From contig JBCBBJ010000009.1 of the NCBI GenBank assembly GCA_038531745.1, forward strand, positions 75,218 through 139,217: DNA of 64,000 nt. The letters are read 5' to 3'. Under the pieces are notes generated by a model, which had not been told where the DNA came from, did not search any database, and was given only the letters and a program-made list of their open reading frames with translations. Positions 36,766 through 45,398 of the stretch are shown one piece after another. The position numbers and the translations under genes are program-made. Position 1 is the first letter of the stretch, and each line of letters begins with the position of its first letter. The DNA comes from CALLPQ01 sp038531745. GTDB lineage: Bacteria; Pseudomonadota; Alphaproteobacteria; Caulobacterales; Parvularculaceae.

Positions 36766-37446
36766 TTAGCTGGCCTCTGCTTTTGCAAGCTTCGCCTTCA
36801 ACGCTTCTAGCTCACGTTTCAACTCGTCAAGTGAAGGCTCCTCCGTATCAGGCACCGGCGGCGCTGACGGCGCAAAAGGCGCACCCATGCCTGCAAAACC
36901 CTGCATACCCGGTATAGAAGACGAGAACATTTTCATGGCCTGTTCATACATCGCCATATTTTTGCGCACACTATCCTCAAACATTTTATAGCCAGGGGTG
37001 TGCCCCAAAGTCTGATCCAATTGCTGGCGAAACTCCTCCTGATTGCGCGCAAAACTATCCATGCTCATCTCCAGATAAGAGGGCACATAGCTTTGCATAC
37101 TGTCGCCATAAAATTTAATCAGCTGACGGAGGAATTGTACGGGGAGCAGGTTCTGACCTTTATTCTCCTGCTCAAAAATAATCTGTGTCAGAACAGTACG
37201 GGTAATGTCTTCTCCCGACTTGGCATCAAAGACGACAAAGTCATACCCGGATTTTACCAATTCAGACAGAAAATCGAGCGTCACGTACGAACTGGTTGCC
37301 GTATTATAGAGCCGCCGGTTTGCGTACTTTTTAATGACAATGACATCGTCAGTGTCGAGACCATTCCCGGCATCGTTCGCGCCATTATTCTTCTTGGCAT
37401 TTGCGGCGTGACCGTCCGTTGTTTTTTCGGTTGTTTGCTTGCTCAC
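36766..37446 (-). CDS. phaR: Polyhydroxyalkanoate synthesis repressor PhaR
   Basis: About 226 residues from a GTG at 37446, which sits seven bases after AAGGAG; an ATG at 37467 is upstream of that site. The PHB/PHA accumulation regulator DNA-binding domain is clear: VIKKYANRRLYNTATSSYV and LVKSGYDFVVFDAKSGEDITR. The region after it (about 85-160) is the second conserved PhaR part with IKFYGDSMQSYVPSYLEMSM, and the C-terminus is a short coiled coil. PhaR binds both PHA granules and DNA, repressing phasin and its own genes until granules form. It is divergent from phaA-phaB. Confidence 0.95.
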   Translation of the reverse strand: MSKQTTEKTTDGHAANAKKNNGANDAGNGLDTDDVIVIKKYANRRLYNTATSSYVTLDFLSELVKSGYDFVVFDAKSGEDITRTVLTQIIFEQENKGQNLLPVQFLRQLIKFYGDSMQSYVPSYLEMSMDSFARNQEEFRQQLDQTLGHTPGYKMFEDSVRKNMAMYEQAMKMFSSSIPGMQGFAGMGAPFAPSAPPVPDTEEPSLDELKRELEALKAKLAKAEAS

Positions 37447-37485
37447 CGCAAACTCCTTTTTTATCAAGTCAGTATCCTACCGTAT

Positions 37486-37503
37486 TTTGTGCACCTGCAC
37501 AAA
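37486..37503. promoter_or_regulatory. Perfect palindrome, candidate PhaR operator
   Basis: TTTGTGCA-CC-TGCACAAA lies 40 bp before the phaR start and 162 bp before phaA. A second partly symmetric element, TTGCGCATGCGAA, follows at 37510-37522. PhaR of Paracoccus is known to bind TGC-rich sites; both elements are TGC/GCA-rich, so self-control of phaR and control of phaA-phaB from here is a reasonable inference. Confidence 0.6.
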
Positions 37504-37567
37504 CGTATGTTGCGCATGCGAAGAGCAAAAACATCGCCGGCCAATACGCCTTAATGAGGCGCACCAA

Positions 37568-37585
37568 ACGGTTGTTTCGAACCGT
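37568..37585. promoter_or_regulatory. Palindrome in the phaA upstream region
   Basis: ACGGTT-gtttcg-AACCGT, six-base-pair arms, 79 bp before the phaA ATG. There is no T-tract after it, so it is more likely an mRNA leader hairpin or a protein site than a terminator. Confidence 0.3.
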
Positions 37586-37664
37586 CAGGAATGCCAAAAG
37601 ACGCCGACAATTCGTTAACGCCGCAGGGTCGGCGGCGAGCCCCTATTTTTTGAAGGAGAATTTA

Positions 37665-38840
37665 ATGACTGATGTGATCATTGCATCGGCGACGCGCACC
37701 GCCATTGGCGCATTTGGCGGCGGTCTGGCGAGCGTGCCTGCCGCAGAACTTGGCCGCACGGTGATCGCGGAGGCCATTAACAGGGCCGGCATCGACGGCG
37801 CAGATGTGGATGAGACCATCATGGGCCATGTGCTGCAGGCAGCTCAGGGCCAGAACACCGCCCGCCAAGCCAGCCTGAACGCCGGTATCCCGCAAGAGCG
37901 CCCGGCCGCAACCATCAATCAGGTTTGTGGCTCTGGCCTGCGCACTGTGGCCATGGCGGCCCAAGCGATCCGTGTGGGCGATGCGCGTATCGTAGTTGCC
38001 GGTGGCCACGAAAACATGTCCCAAGCGCCCCACGCAGCGCATCTGCGCGATGGCACAAAAATGGGCGCCATGACCCACGAGGACACCATGATCAAAGATG
38101 GATTATGGGACGCCTTTAACAATTATCACATGGGCCAAACCGCAGAAAACCTTGCCGAAAAATATCAGATCAGCCGCGACGCGCAGGATGAATTTGCCGT
38201 GGCCAGCCAGAACAAAGCCGAGGCCGCACGCGCCGCCGGATACTTTGCCGACGAAATCACGCCCGTGACCATTAAGCACCGCAAAGGCGACATCACGTTT
38301 GATCGCGACGAATATATCCGCGAAGGCGCCACCATTGATGGGGTCGCAAAACTCCGCCCAGCATTTGTGCGCGACGGCGGCACCGTTACGGCAGCCAATG
38401 CGTCGGGCTTGAATGATGGTGCGGCGGCCATGGTGATCATGAATAGTGACGACGCGGCAGGCCATAACATTGACCCCCTCGCCCGCATCGTTTCGGCGGC
38501 GCATTGCGGCGTTGACCCCTCGATCATGGGCATTGGCCCGGCACCCGCCTCGCGCCTTGCGCTGGAGAAGGCCGGCTGGACCCTTGATGAGGTTGATCTG
38601 ATTGAGGCCAATGAGGCCTTTGCCGCCCAGGCGCTTTCTGTGGGTAAAGAACTCGGCTGGGACCCGGAGAAAGTAAACGTCAATGGCGGGGCGATCGCGC
38701 TGGGCCACCCCATTGGCGCATCGGGCACCCGGATTTTGACGACGCTTGTCCACGAGATGAAGCGCCGCGACGTCCATAAGGGCCTTGCCACTTTATGTAT
38801 TGGCGGCGGCATGGGCATCGCCATGTGCGTTGAGCGCTAA
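37665..38840 (+). CDS. phaA: Acetyl-CoA C-acetyltransferase (beta-ketothiolase) PhaA
   Basis: 391 residues; the ATG at 37665 follows AAGGAG at ten bases, and upstream in-frame codons are unlike the family. Thiolase active-site residues are all present: nucleophile Cys88 in INQVCGSGLR, His about 348 in ALGHPIGASGTR, and Cys378 in LCIGGGMG. It condenses two acetyl-CoA to acetoacetyl-CoA, the first step of polyhydroxybutyrate synthesis. phaB follows 44 bp later; no PHA synthase gene is in the window. Confidence 0.96.
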   Translation: MTDVIIASATRTAIGAFGGGLASVPAAELGRTVIAEAINRAGIDGADVDETIMGHVLQAAQGQNTARQASLNAGIPQERPAATINQVCGSGLRTVAMAAQAIRVGDARIVVAGGHENMSQAPHAAHLRDGTKMGAMTHEDTMIKDGLWDAFNNYHMGQTAENLAEKYQISRDAQDEFAVASQNKAEAARAAGYFADEITPVTIKHRKGDITFDRDEYIREGATIDGVAKLRPAFVRDGGTVTAANASGLNDGAAAMVIMNSDDAAGHNIDPLARIVSAAHCGVDPSIMGIGPAPASRLALEKAGWTLDEVDLIEANEAFAAQALSVGKELGWDPEKVNVNGGAIALGHPIGASGTRILTTLVHEMKRRDVHKGLATLCIGGGMGIAMCVER

Positions 38841-38884
38841 AGCCCCCATTCATCTTTATACCAATAAAAAAAAGGAGGAACAGA

Positions 38885-39610
38885 ATGGCCAGAACAGCAA
38901 TCGTCACTGGCGGCACCCGGGGGATCGGCAAAGCCATCTCACTGGGGCTGAAAAATGCCGGGATCACCGTCACCGCCACCTATGCCGGCAATGATCAGGC
39001 CGCCTCAGCGTTCAAAGAAGAGACCGGCATCAATGTGGCCAAATGGGATGTGGGTGATTACGACGCCTGTATCGCCGGGATTAAGGATGTGGAGGGCGCA
39101 CAAGGCGTTACCGATATTCTCGTGAACAATGCCGGGATTACACGCGACGGCTTTTTCCATAAAATGTCCGTGGACAAATGGCGTCAGGTGATCGCCGCCG
39201 ATCTCGATTCCGTTTTCAATATGAGCCACGGCGTCTTTGGCGGCATGCGCGAGCGCGGCTTTGGCCGGATTGTGAATATTTCGTCCATTAACGGCCAGAA
39301 GGGCCAGGCGGGCCAGACGAATTACTCGGCCGCCAAGGCCGGCATGATCGGCTTTACCCGCGCCCTTGCCCAGGAAGGCGCCCGGAAGGGCATCACCGTC
39401 AACGCCATCGCACCGGGCTATATCAACACCGAAATGGTCGGTGCCATGGATCAAAAAGTCCTCGACAGCATTATCGGCGGCATCCCGGTGGGCCGCCTTG
39501 GCGAAGCCGACGAAATCGCCCGGTGCGTGACGTTTCTGTGCGATGACAATGCGGGCTTTATCACCGGCGCCGTCATGACCGCCAATGGCGGGCAGTATAT
39601 CGCTGCGTAA
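38885..39610 (+). CDS. phaB: Acetoacetyl-CoA reductase PhaB
   Basis: 241 residues; ATG after AAGGAGGAACAGA, a very strong Shine-Dalgarno. Classical short-chain dehydrogenase: IVTGGTRGIGKAIS cofactor loop, NNAGITRDGFFHKM, catalytic Ser in NISSINGQKGQ and Tyr/Lys in NYSAAKAGM. The motif GQKGQAGQTNYSAAKAG is typical of PhaB. It makes (R)-3-hydroxybutyryl-CoA with NADPH for polymer synthesis. A strong terminator lies 48 bp downstream. Confidence 0.96.
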   Translation: MARTAIVTGGTRGIGKAISLGLKNAGITVTATYAGNDQAASAFKEETGINVAKWDVGDYDACIAGIKDVEGAQGVTDILVNNAGITRDGFFHKMSVDKWRQVIAADLDSVFNMSHGVFGGMRERGFGRIVNISSINGQKGQAGQTNYSAAKAGMIGFTRALAQEGARKGITVNAIAPGYINTEMVGAMDQKVLDSIIGGIPVGRLGEADEIARCVTFLCDDNAGFITGAVMTANGGQYIAA

Positions 39611-39657
39611 AACTGTTCTTGGGTGTTGCGGCACCAAGCCGTGCGAAACCATAAACA

Positions 39658-39695
39658 CCGTCGCCACCAGAATATTGGGGCGGCGGTTTTCTTTT
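39658..39695 (+). terminator. Rho-independent terminator after phaB
   Basis: CCGTCGCC pairs with GGCGGCGG (one T-G wobble, eight base pairs, 13-base loop) and is followed directly by TTTTCTTTT. It ends the phaA-phaB transcript. Confidence 0.8.
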
Positions 39696-39794
39696 GGGGC
39701 AGCGGGCGCTAGGCGACCGGGCTTTCCAGCCCTATTCTCTGCCCTTGACGTGGCCGCGAACCTATTCCAAGCGATGTTACTTGCAAGAACAGCA

Positions 39795-39813
39795 CGCGGG
39801 GCTCTGCCCCGCG
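39795..39813 (+). promoter_or_regulatory. Strong GC hairpin in the thrS leader
   Basis: CGCGGGGC-TCT-GCCCCGCG, eight GC-rich base pairs with a three-base loop, ends 21 bp before the thrS ATG. If transcribed it would sit against the ribosome-binding region. There is no T-tract. No T-box features were seen, as expected outside Firmicutes. Confidence 0.45.
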
Positions 39814-39834
39814 GCCTAACAGGACACCTAACCG

Positions 39835-41817
39835 ATGGTTGCCATTACCTTGCCCGATGGGGCGGTTCGAGCGTTTGACGGGGCAGTCACCGGATTGGCG
39901 CTGGCTGAGAATATTTCAAAATCGCTGGCCAAAAAAGCAATCGCGGTCAAGGTTGACGGCGCGCTCACCGACCTTTTCGCGCCCATTGAGAACGACGCTA
40001 CCGTAGAGATTGTTACCCGCACCGGCGATGATGCACTGGAGCTTGTGCGCCATGATGCAGCGCACTTGCTGGCGCAGGCGGTTCAGGACCTTTTTCCCGG
40101 CACCCAAGTGACCATTGGGCCCGTCATCGATGATGGTTTTTACTATGACTTCGCGCGTGAGGAGCCTTTCTCAACCGATGACTTTGCCCGCATCGAAAAG
40201 CGCATGGCCGAATTGGTGGATGCCGACCTGGCCACCCACAAAAAGGTGCTGCCCCGCGATGACGCCATCGCCCATTTTGACGCCATGGGCGAAAGCTATA
40301 AGGCCGAATTGATCCGCGACTTGCCGGATACTGAAGAAATCAAGATCTATTATCATGGCGACTGGCATGACCTATGCCGGGGGCCACACCTTCCGTCTAC
40401 GAAGCATATCGGTAAAGCATTCAAACTAATGAAGCTGGCCGGTGCCTATTGGCGGGGCGATAGCAGTAATGCGATGCTCCAGCGCATCTATGGAACCGCT
40501 TGGCTGAATGAAAAGGATCTCAAAGCCCATCTCCATCGCCTTGAGGAAGCCGAAAAGCGCGATCACCGTAAACTGGGACGCGAGCTTGATCTGTTTCACT
40601 TACAAGAAGAAGCCCAAGGCTCAGTTTTCTGGCATGCGAAAGGGTATGTGATCTGGTTGATGCTGGAGGCTTATATCCGGCGTCGCCTGGCGGGCGCGGG
40701 CTATATGGAAGTAAAGACGCCGCAATTGCTCGACGCGAAATTCTGGGAGCAATCGGGTCACTGGGCTAAATTTCGTGAAAATATGTTTGTTGTGCCCGAT
40801 GAAGTGCCGTCTACGGATGATGATCAACCGATGATCTCTGCCGACGCAAAGCTCATGGCAATTAAGCCCATGAATTGCCCAGCCCATGTGCAGATTTTCC
40901 GCCAGGGTGTGAAGTCCTATCGCGACCTGCCCATCCGCATGGCGGAATTTGGCTGCTGCCACCGGAACGAGGCCCATGGTGCCCTGCACGGATTGATGCG
41001 GGTGCGTCAGATGACGCAGGATGATGCACATATCTTTTGTCGCGAAGATCAAGTGACGGACGAAGCAATCGCTTTTTGCGATCTTCTGCATACGGTTTAC
41101 CGTGATCTTGGTTTTGATGAGGTTGCGATTAAACTTGCCACCCGGCCAGAACTTCGCGCCGGTGACGACACCGTGTGGGACCGCGCCGAAGCGGGGCTTG
41201 AAGAAGCCCTCAAGCGCGCGGACCTCAGCTATGAAGTGACCCCCGGTGAAGGGGCATTTTACGGGCCTAAGTTGGAATTCCACTTGAAAGACGCCATCGG
41301 CCGGTCCTGGCAATGCGGAACGTTGCAACTGGATTTTGTTTTGCCTGAGCGCCTTGATGCGTCTTACGTGGATGAGGCGGGCGCGCGGCAGCGCCCGGTG
41401 ATGCTACACCGTGCTATCCTCGGCTCGCTCGAACGGTTCATCGGTATCCTGATTGAAAACTATGCCGGTAAAATGCCGTTTTGGATGGCGCCCACACAAG
41501 TGGTGGTGGCAACGATCACCTCCGACGTTGACGATTATGCCCATGACGTGGTGACCGCATTACGGGCGCGTGGCCTGCGCGTTGATGTTGATACGCGTAA
41601 TGAGAAAATCAATTACAAGGTGCGCGAACACTCCCATCAGAAAGTGCCAGTGATTGCCGTTGTGGGCGGCAAAGAAAAAGAAGGCGCAAAACTCTCGCTC
41701 CGGCGCCTGGGTTCGCAAGGCCAACAAATTATCTCCTTAGCCGAAGCATTGGAAAGCCTGGGCGATGAAGCCTTGCCGCCGGACATGAAGCCGCCGCCAG
41801 AAATCAACAATGGCTGA
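39835..41817 (+). CDS. thrS: Threonyl-tRNA synthetase
   Basis: 660 residues. The N-terminal TGS domain (about 1-62) is followed by the editing domain with HDAAHLLAQAVQ and the YYHGDWHDLCRGPHLPSTKHI metal site. The class II core has motif 2 MAEFGCCHRNEAHGALHGLMRVRQM and motif 3 HRAILGSLERFIGIL; the anticodon domain closes the protein. It charges tRNA-Thr and edits mischarged serine. Its end overlaps the O-antigen ligase start by eight bases. Confidence 0.97.
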   Translation: MVAITLPDGAVRAFDGAVTGLALAENISKSLAKKAIAVKVDGALTDLFAPIENDATVEIVTRTGDDALELVRHDAAHLLAQAVQDLFPGTQVTIGPVIDDGFYYDFAREEPFSTDDFARIEKRMAELVDADLATHKKVLPRDDAIAHFDAMGESYKAELIRDLPDTEEIKIYYHGDWHDLCRGPHLPSTKHIGKAFKLMKLAGAYWRGDSSNAMLQRIYGTAWLNEKDLKAHLHRLEEAEKRDHRKLGRELDLFHLQEEAQGSVFWHAKGYVIWLMLEAYIRRRLAGAGYMEVKTPQLLDAKFWEQSGHWAKFRENMFVVPDEVPSTDDDQPMISADAKLMAIKPMNCPAHVQIFRQGVKSYRDLPIRMAEFGCCHRNEAHGALHGLMRVRQMTQDDAHIFCREDQVTDEAIAFCDLLHTVYRDLGFDEVAIKLATRPELRAGDDTVWDRAEAGLEEALKRADLSYEVTPGEGAFYGPKLEFHLKDAIGRSWQCGTLQLDFVLPERLDASYVDEAGARQRPVMLHRAILGSLERFIGILIENYAGKMPFWMAPTQVVVATITSDVDDYAHDVVTALRARGLRVDVDTRNEKINYKVREHSHQKVPVIAVVGGKEKEGAKLSLRRLGSQGQQIISLAEALESLGDEALPPDMKPPPEINNG

Positions 41818-43126
41818 ACCGGCGGCACCGACCGCCCAGAAAACGCGGGCCGCTAACCTTGGCGAACAGATATCGGCGGCGCGCTCATCCTGGCAATATT
41901 GGCTACTTTTTTTTGGAGTGCTGCTACTACCCTTGGCGCTCGTCCTTTCGCACAAGATGGTTGGAGTGCTTGTCCTCATAGGCGGAATCATCACGGCAGC
42001 CTCGCCGCGCATCTGGAAAAATACTGCGTATAAGGAACAGTTTTTATCTCCTGCTTCGGGGTCTATAGCTCTGTTTTTTTTCCTCGGCCTATGTCTGTGG
42101 CTGGCGATCACGGCAATCTGGTCAATCGCACCTAAAGCGCCAACGCTTTTCTTGATCCCAATGGCCCCCTGTCTCGCGGCACTTGCCATGTCGCGGTGGA
42201 TTGCCAGCGGGCCTGTGGGACAAGCCGAACGCCTTTGTCGGGTGTTTGCGTTCGCGATTGTTACCTCTGCAATCCTGTTGGGTTTTGAAGCCCTCACGGG
42301 CGGGTGGTTACGCCTGATAACCCCGCCGACAGACCTATCCTGGAACCGCCATAAAGATATTGCCTATTTGGGGCGCGGCGTGACGATCCTTGTTCTGATG
42401 GTTTTTCCCGCCGCCCTGATCATGCAGCACCGCCAGCACCATTGGCTGGGGCTATTCATATTGACGGCGCTCGCGCTTTATACCGGGATCAGTTTTACGA
42501 TCAGCGCCAACGCCCTCGGCCTTGCGGTTGGCGTTTTGGCCTTTGTAGTAGCGTTGAGACATCCGCGCGCCACGCTCATGGCGCTAACCGGGTTCATCCT
42601 TGCCTGTCTGATATTTATGCCTGCGGTTGCCGCCGCGCTCCCAGCAGCGTTGCTCCATGCGAGCCTGGAAGGTTCGGTCCCCGCGTCCTGGCTCCAGCGG
42701 CTTTATGTTTGGCAGGCAACGGGCGCGGAAATTATTACTGGCCTGCCTTTTGGCCACGGCGTTGATTATGCGCGCATTCTTACCCACACAACACCAACCA
42801 TCGAAATTGCTGGGGCTATGGGCCCGCTCCAGGTCTTTCCCATTCATCCCCATAGCGCATTTTTACAATTGTGGCTGGAGGGCGGTCTGCCGGCGGTTTT
42901 GCTTGCCGCCGGTGGGCTAATTTATGGCGTTAGAGCGTTACTTGATAGCGGCCTGTCAACGCGAACCCGCGCCGGGTTCGCGGGCGTTATGGCGGCCAGT
43001 CTAGTAAGCTTTGGCGTGGAGGCGAGCCTTTGGCAACTTTGGCGCCCGGCGGCCATTGGCCTTGCGATGGCGGCGCTGGTTGCGTTTGACCGCGCAACAC
43101 AACGCACCGCAGCGCGGGCCGATTGA
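41810..43126 (+). CDS. O-antigen ligase family membrane protein (Wzy_C)
   Basis: 438 residues with about ten to twelve hydrophobic segments. The periplasmic loop near residues 325-350 contains HPHSAFLQLWLEGGL, which matches the O-antigen ligase/polymerase motif (H-N-x-F-L-x-x-W-x-E-x-G), and the downstream GLPAVLLAAGGLIY helix is typical. Members join O-antigen or exopolysaccharide chains, or core sugars, at the outer face of the inner membrane. Translation is probably coupled to thrS. The two GT2 glycosyltransferases nearby and kdsB further on fit surface polysaccharide synthesis. Confidence 0.82.
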   Translation: MAEPAAPTAQKTRAANLGEQISAARSSWQYWLLFFGVLLLPLALVLSHKMVGVLVLIGGIITAASPRIWKNTAYKEQFLSPASGSIALFFFLGLCLWLAITAIWSIAPKAPTLFLIPMAPCLAALAMSRWIASGPVGQAERLCRVFAFAIVTSAILLGFEALTGGWLRLITPPTDLSWNRHKDIAYLGRGVTILVLMVFPAALIMQHRQHHWLGLFILTALALYTGISFTISANALGLAVGVLAFVVALRHPRATLMALTGFILACLIFMPAVAAALPAALLHASLEGSVPASWLQRLYVWQATGAEIITGLPFGHGVDYARILTHTTPTIEIAGAMGPLQVFPIHPHSAFLQLWLEGGLPAVLLAAGGLIYGVRALLDSGLSTRTRAGFAGVMAASLVSFGVEASLWQLWRPAAIGLAMAALVAFDRATQRTAARAD

Positions 43127-43369
43127 ACCATTTTTCCCGCTCGTCTTTACGCTTTGCAGAGAAAATCGTGGTCTTTGCGACAGCATGGTTAATAAATCCA
43201 CGCAGCCGCGCGCCCTCCCCAAAAATTCCGCTTTGATCGCTCGCCATGCAGCTTTATAGAATTTAACGATACCGCACTGCACCAAAACGCTACGGTGTGG
43301 GTGTGAGGATAATCCGGTGACCTGATTGCCGGGCAATGTGGCAAGACCGGTGGCTGGCGGGGGCCCTAT

Positions 43370-44461
43370 ATGAATTTTGACGCGATTATCGATGAGGGTG
43401 CTGAACCAGTGTTGGCCAAAAGGCACGGGGACTCTCCCGCGGTGCCAAGTCCAACCGGCGCTGCGCCCAATTTTAGCCTTAAAGAAACCAAGGCCACCGT
43501 CACAGCAATCGTCGTCACCTATTATACCGGTCCCGTACTGGCGCGCACCATCGCCTCGCTCAAGGTCCAGCCCGAAATAGCCGAAATCATTATTGTTGAT
43601 AATGGCAATTGGACCGATGCGGTTGTGCGGGCCGCCGTCCCTGGCGACACAAAAACCAGCGCCGACGAACCGCGAATGGAAATTGTTTCCGGCCACGGCA
43701 ATGTGGGCTTTTCGGCTGCCTGTAATATGGGTGCGGCGCGCGCCGCCGGTGACTATCTTTTGTTTTTGAACCCTGATGCCGTTTTGCCCACCGGGGGCGT
43801 CAGCCAATTGCTCGCTGACGGGCAAAATCGTGATCATCCGTGGCTGATCGGCGCAAAACTTGTTGACCCCGATGGGATTGAGCAGGTGGGGTCGCGCCGC
43901 GCGACACTCACCCCGTGGCGGGCCCTGGTGGAGACCCTGCGGCTTTACAAATTGGCGCCTCGACATCCCTATTTCCGGCGTTTCAATATGCATGCTGATC
44001 CCTGCCCGGGGGAGGTTGTACCCGTCCCCGTCACGTCGGGCGCCTGTTTTTTGATTGGCGCCAAAGATTTCGCGCTGGTTGGCGGCTTTGACGAAAAATA
44101 TTTCCTTCACGTGGAAGACGTGGATTTTTGCTTGCGTTTTGGCCAGGCGGGCGGAACCGTTTATTTCAACCCGAAGGTGCACGTCACCCATTTCAAGGGC
44201 TCCAGCCGGGCCAACCGGATTGGGATTGAGTTTCATAAAACCCGCGGCATGCAGCATTATTTTCGCCGGCATTTTGCCCGGGTTTATCCGCCGTTTTTCT
44301 TGCCTCTGGTTTCGATTTTCCTTTGGCTGCGCCTGTCGGCGTTCTGCGTTTCGCATATGGCAAAACAGGCGCTTTGCATGGTTGGCTTACGCCAAAAACG
44401 GGGCCGCGCCGGCATGGAACGGGCCCGCGCCTTTGTGGCGACGCGTTCAGCGCGCCGTTAA
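43370..44461 (+). CDS. Family 2 glycosyltransferase, rhamnosyltransferase-like
   Basis: 363 residues. After a disordered leader of about 45 residues comes the GT-A fold: AIVVTYYTGPVLARTIASL, the nucleotide-sugar segment GNVGFSAACNMGAARA, the DxD-like LFLNPDAVLP, and the acceptor-side base in GGFDEKYFLHVEDVDFCLR. The pattern ED-x-D-(F/L)-x-x-R is that of bacterial rhamnosyl- and related transferases. It probably adds a sugar to a lipopolysaccharide or capsule chain at the cytoplasmic face. A 243-bp gap without a gene precedes it. Confidence 0.88.
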   Translation: MNFDAIIDEGAEPVLAKRHGDSPAVPSPTGAAPNFSLKETKATVTAIVVTYYTGPVLARTIASLKVQPEIAEIIIVDNGNWTDAVVRAAVPGDTKTSADEPRMEIVSGHGNVGFSAACNMGAARAAGDYLLFLNPDAVLPTGGVSQLLADGQNRDHPWLIGAKLVDPDGIEQVGSRRATLTPWRALVETLRLYKLAPRHPYFRRFNMHADPCPGEVVPVPVTSGACFLIGAKDFALVGGFDEKYFLHVEDVDFCLRFGQAGGTVYFNPKVHVTHFKGSSRANRIGIEFHKTRGMQHYFRRHFARVYPPFFLPLVSIFLWLRLSAFCVSHMAKQALCMVGLRQKRGRAGMERARAFVATRSARR

Positions 44462-44578
44462 GACGGGTCACATCCGCGTCAATTCACGCCTCATCCATTC
44501 GTTCAATCGATTTTGCACTTGCGAAGGCCCAATGCCATTCGTAGATAACGGTTCTTGTATTCTTGAGGAACCGGAACC

Positions 44579-45373
44579 ATGGCGTTTGATGACCCTGTCC
44601 TGCCCAAATCTGTCACCGCTGAAGAGGTCTTGTCGCTGCATCACTGGACCGATGAGTTGTTTTCGCTGCGCCTCACACGACCGGCGGCGTTCCGCTTTCG
44701 CTCCGGTGAATTTGTGATGATTGGCTTGATGAATGAGGGCAAACCGCTTCTGCGCGCATACTCGATGGCGAGCCCGGCCTGGGATGACGGCCTCGATTTC
44801 TATTCGATCAAAGTGCAGGACGGTCCCCTCACCTCGCGTCTTCAACATATTAAGGAAGGCGATAAAGTTCTGCTTGGTAAGAAGCCAACCGGCACCTTGG
44901 TTTTGGATGCGTTGAAACCCGGCAAACGGCTTTATCTCTTCTCCACCGGTACCGGTTTTGCCCCCTTTGCCAGCCTAGTACGTGAACCGGAGACATACGA
45001 AAAATTTGACGAAGTTATCGTTACCCACACCTGTCGCAAGGTCACTGATCTTCAGTACTCAAAGAAAATTGTCGATGACATTGCGGAGGATCCGCTCGTG
45101 GGCGATGAAGCGCCAGGTAAGCTGCGCTACTATGCAACGACCACCCGCGAGGAAAGCCCCTATATGGGACGCATCACAGACCTGATGGACTCGCGCAAAC
45201 TGTTTAGTGATTTGACTGTTGATCCTTTAAACCCGGAAACAGATCGGGTGATGATCTGTGGCTCCATGGAAATGCTCGCCGATACAAAGGCCCTGACGGA
45301 GAGTTTTGGCCTTGAAGAAGGGTCAAATGCGCGGCCCGGCGATTTTGTTGTTGAAAAGGCCTTTGCCGAGTAA
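44579..45373 (+). CDS. fpr: Ferredoxin/flavodoxin-NADP+ reductase
   Basis: 264 residues. FAD-binding signature RAYSMASPAWDD (R-x-Y-S) near residue 59, the NADP-binding STGTGFAPFASLV, the VTHTCRKVTDLQY strand, and MICGSMEML near the end. The length and the terminal FVVEKAFAE tail fit the bacterial Fpr subclass, in which the last residues stack on FAD. It transfers electrons between NADPH and ferredoxin or flavodoxin, often in oxidative stress. It stands alone on the plus strand. Confidence 0.95.
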   Translation: MAFDDPVLPKSVTAEEVLSLHHWTDELFSLRLTRPAAFRFRSGEFVMIGLMNEGKPLLRAYSMASPAWDDGLDFYSIKVQDGPLTSRLQHIKEGDKVLLGKKPTGTLVLDALKPGKRLYLFSTGTGFAPFASLVREPETYEKFDEVIVTHTCRKVTDLQYSKKIVDDIAEDPLVGDEAPGKLRYYATTTREESPYMGRITDLMDSRKLFSDLTVDPLNPETDRVMICGSMEMLADTKALTESFGLEEGSNARPGDFVVEKAFAE

Positions 45374-45398
45374 GCCTTTGCTGTGTAAGCGTGGGCTA

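Noticed and set aside
38103..38824. Two overlapping minus-strand frames of over 200 codons opposite phaA
   Set aside because: Both are shadows of a gene with a complete thiolase active site.
40621..41328. Minus-strand 235-codon frame opposite thrS
   Set aside because: Antisense shadow of the class II synthetase core; His- and Gly-rich composition mirrors thrS codons.
43001..44356. Long minus-strand open frame (451 codons) opposite the first GT2 gene
   Set aside because: It lies antisense to a clear glycosyltransferase with conserved motifs, has no family pattern, and such long shadows are common in GC-rich DNA.
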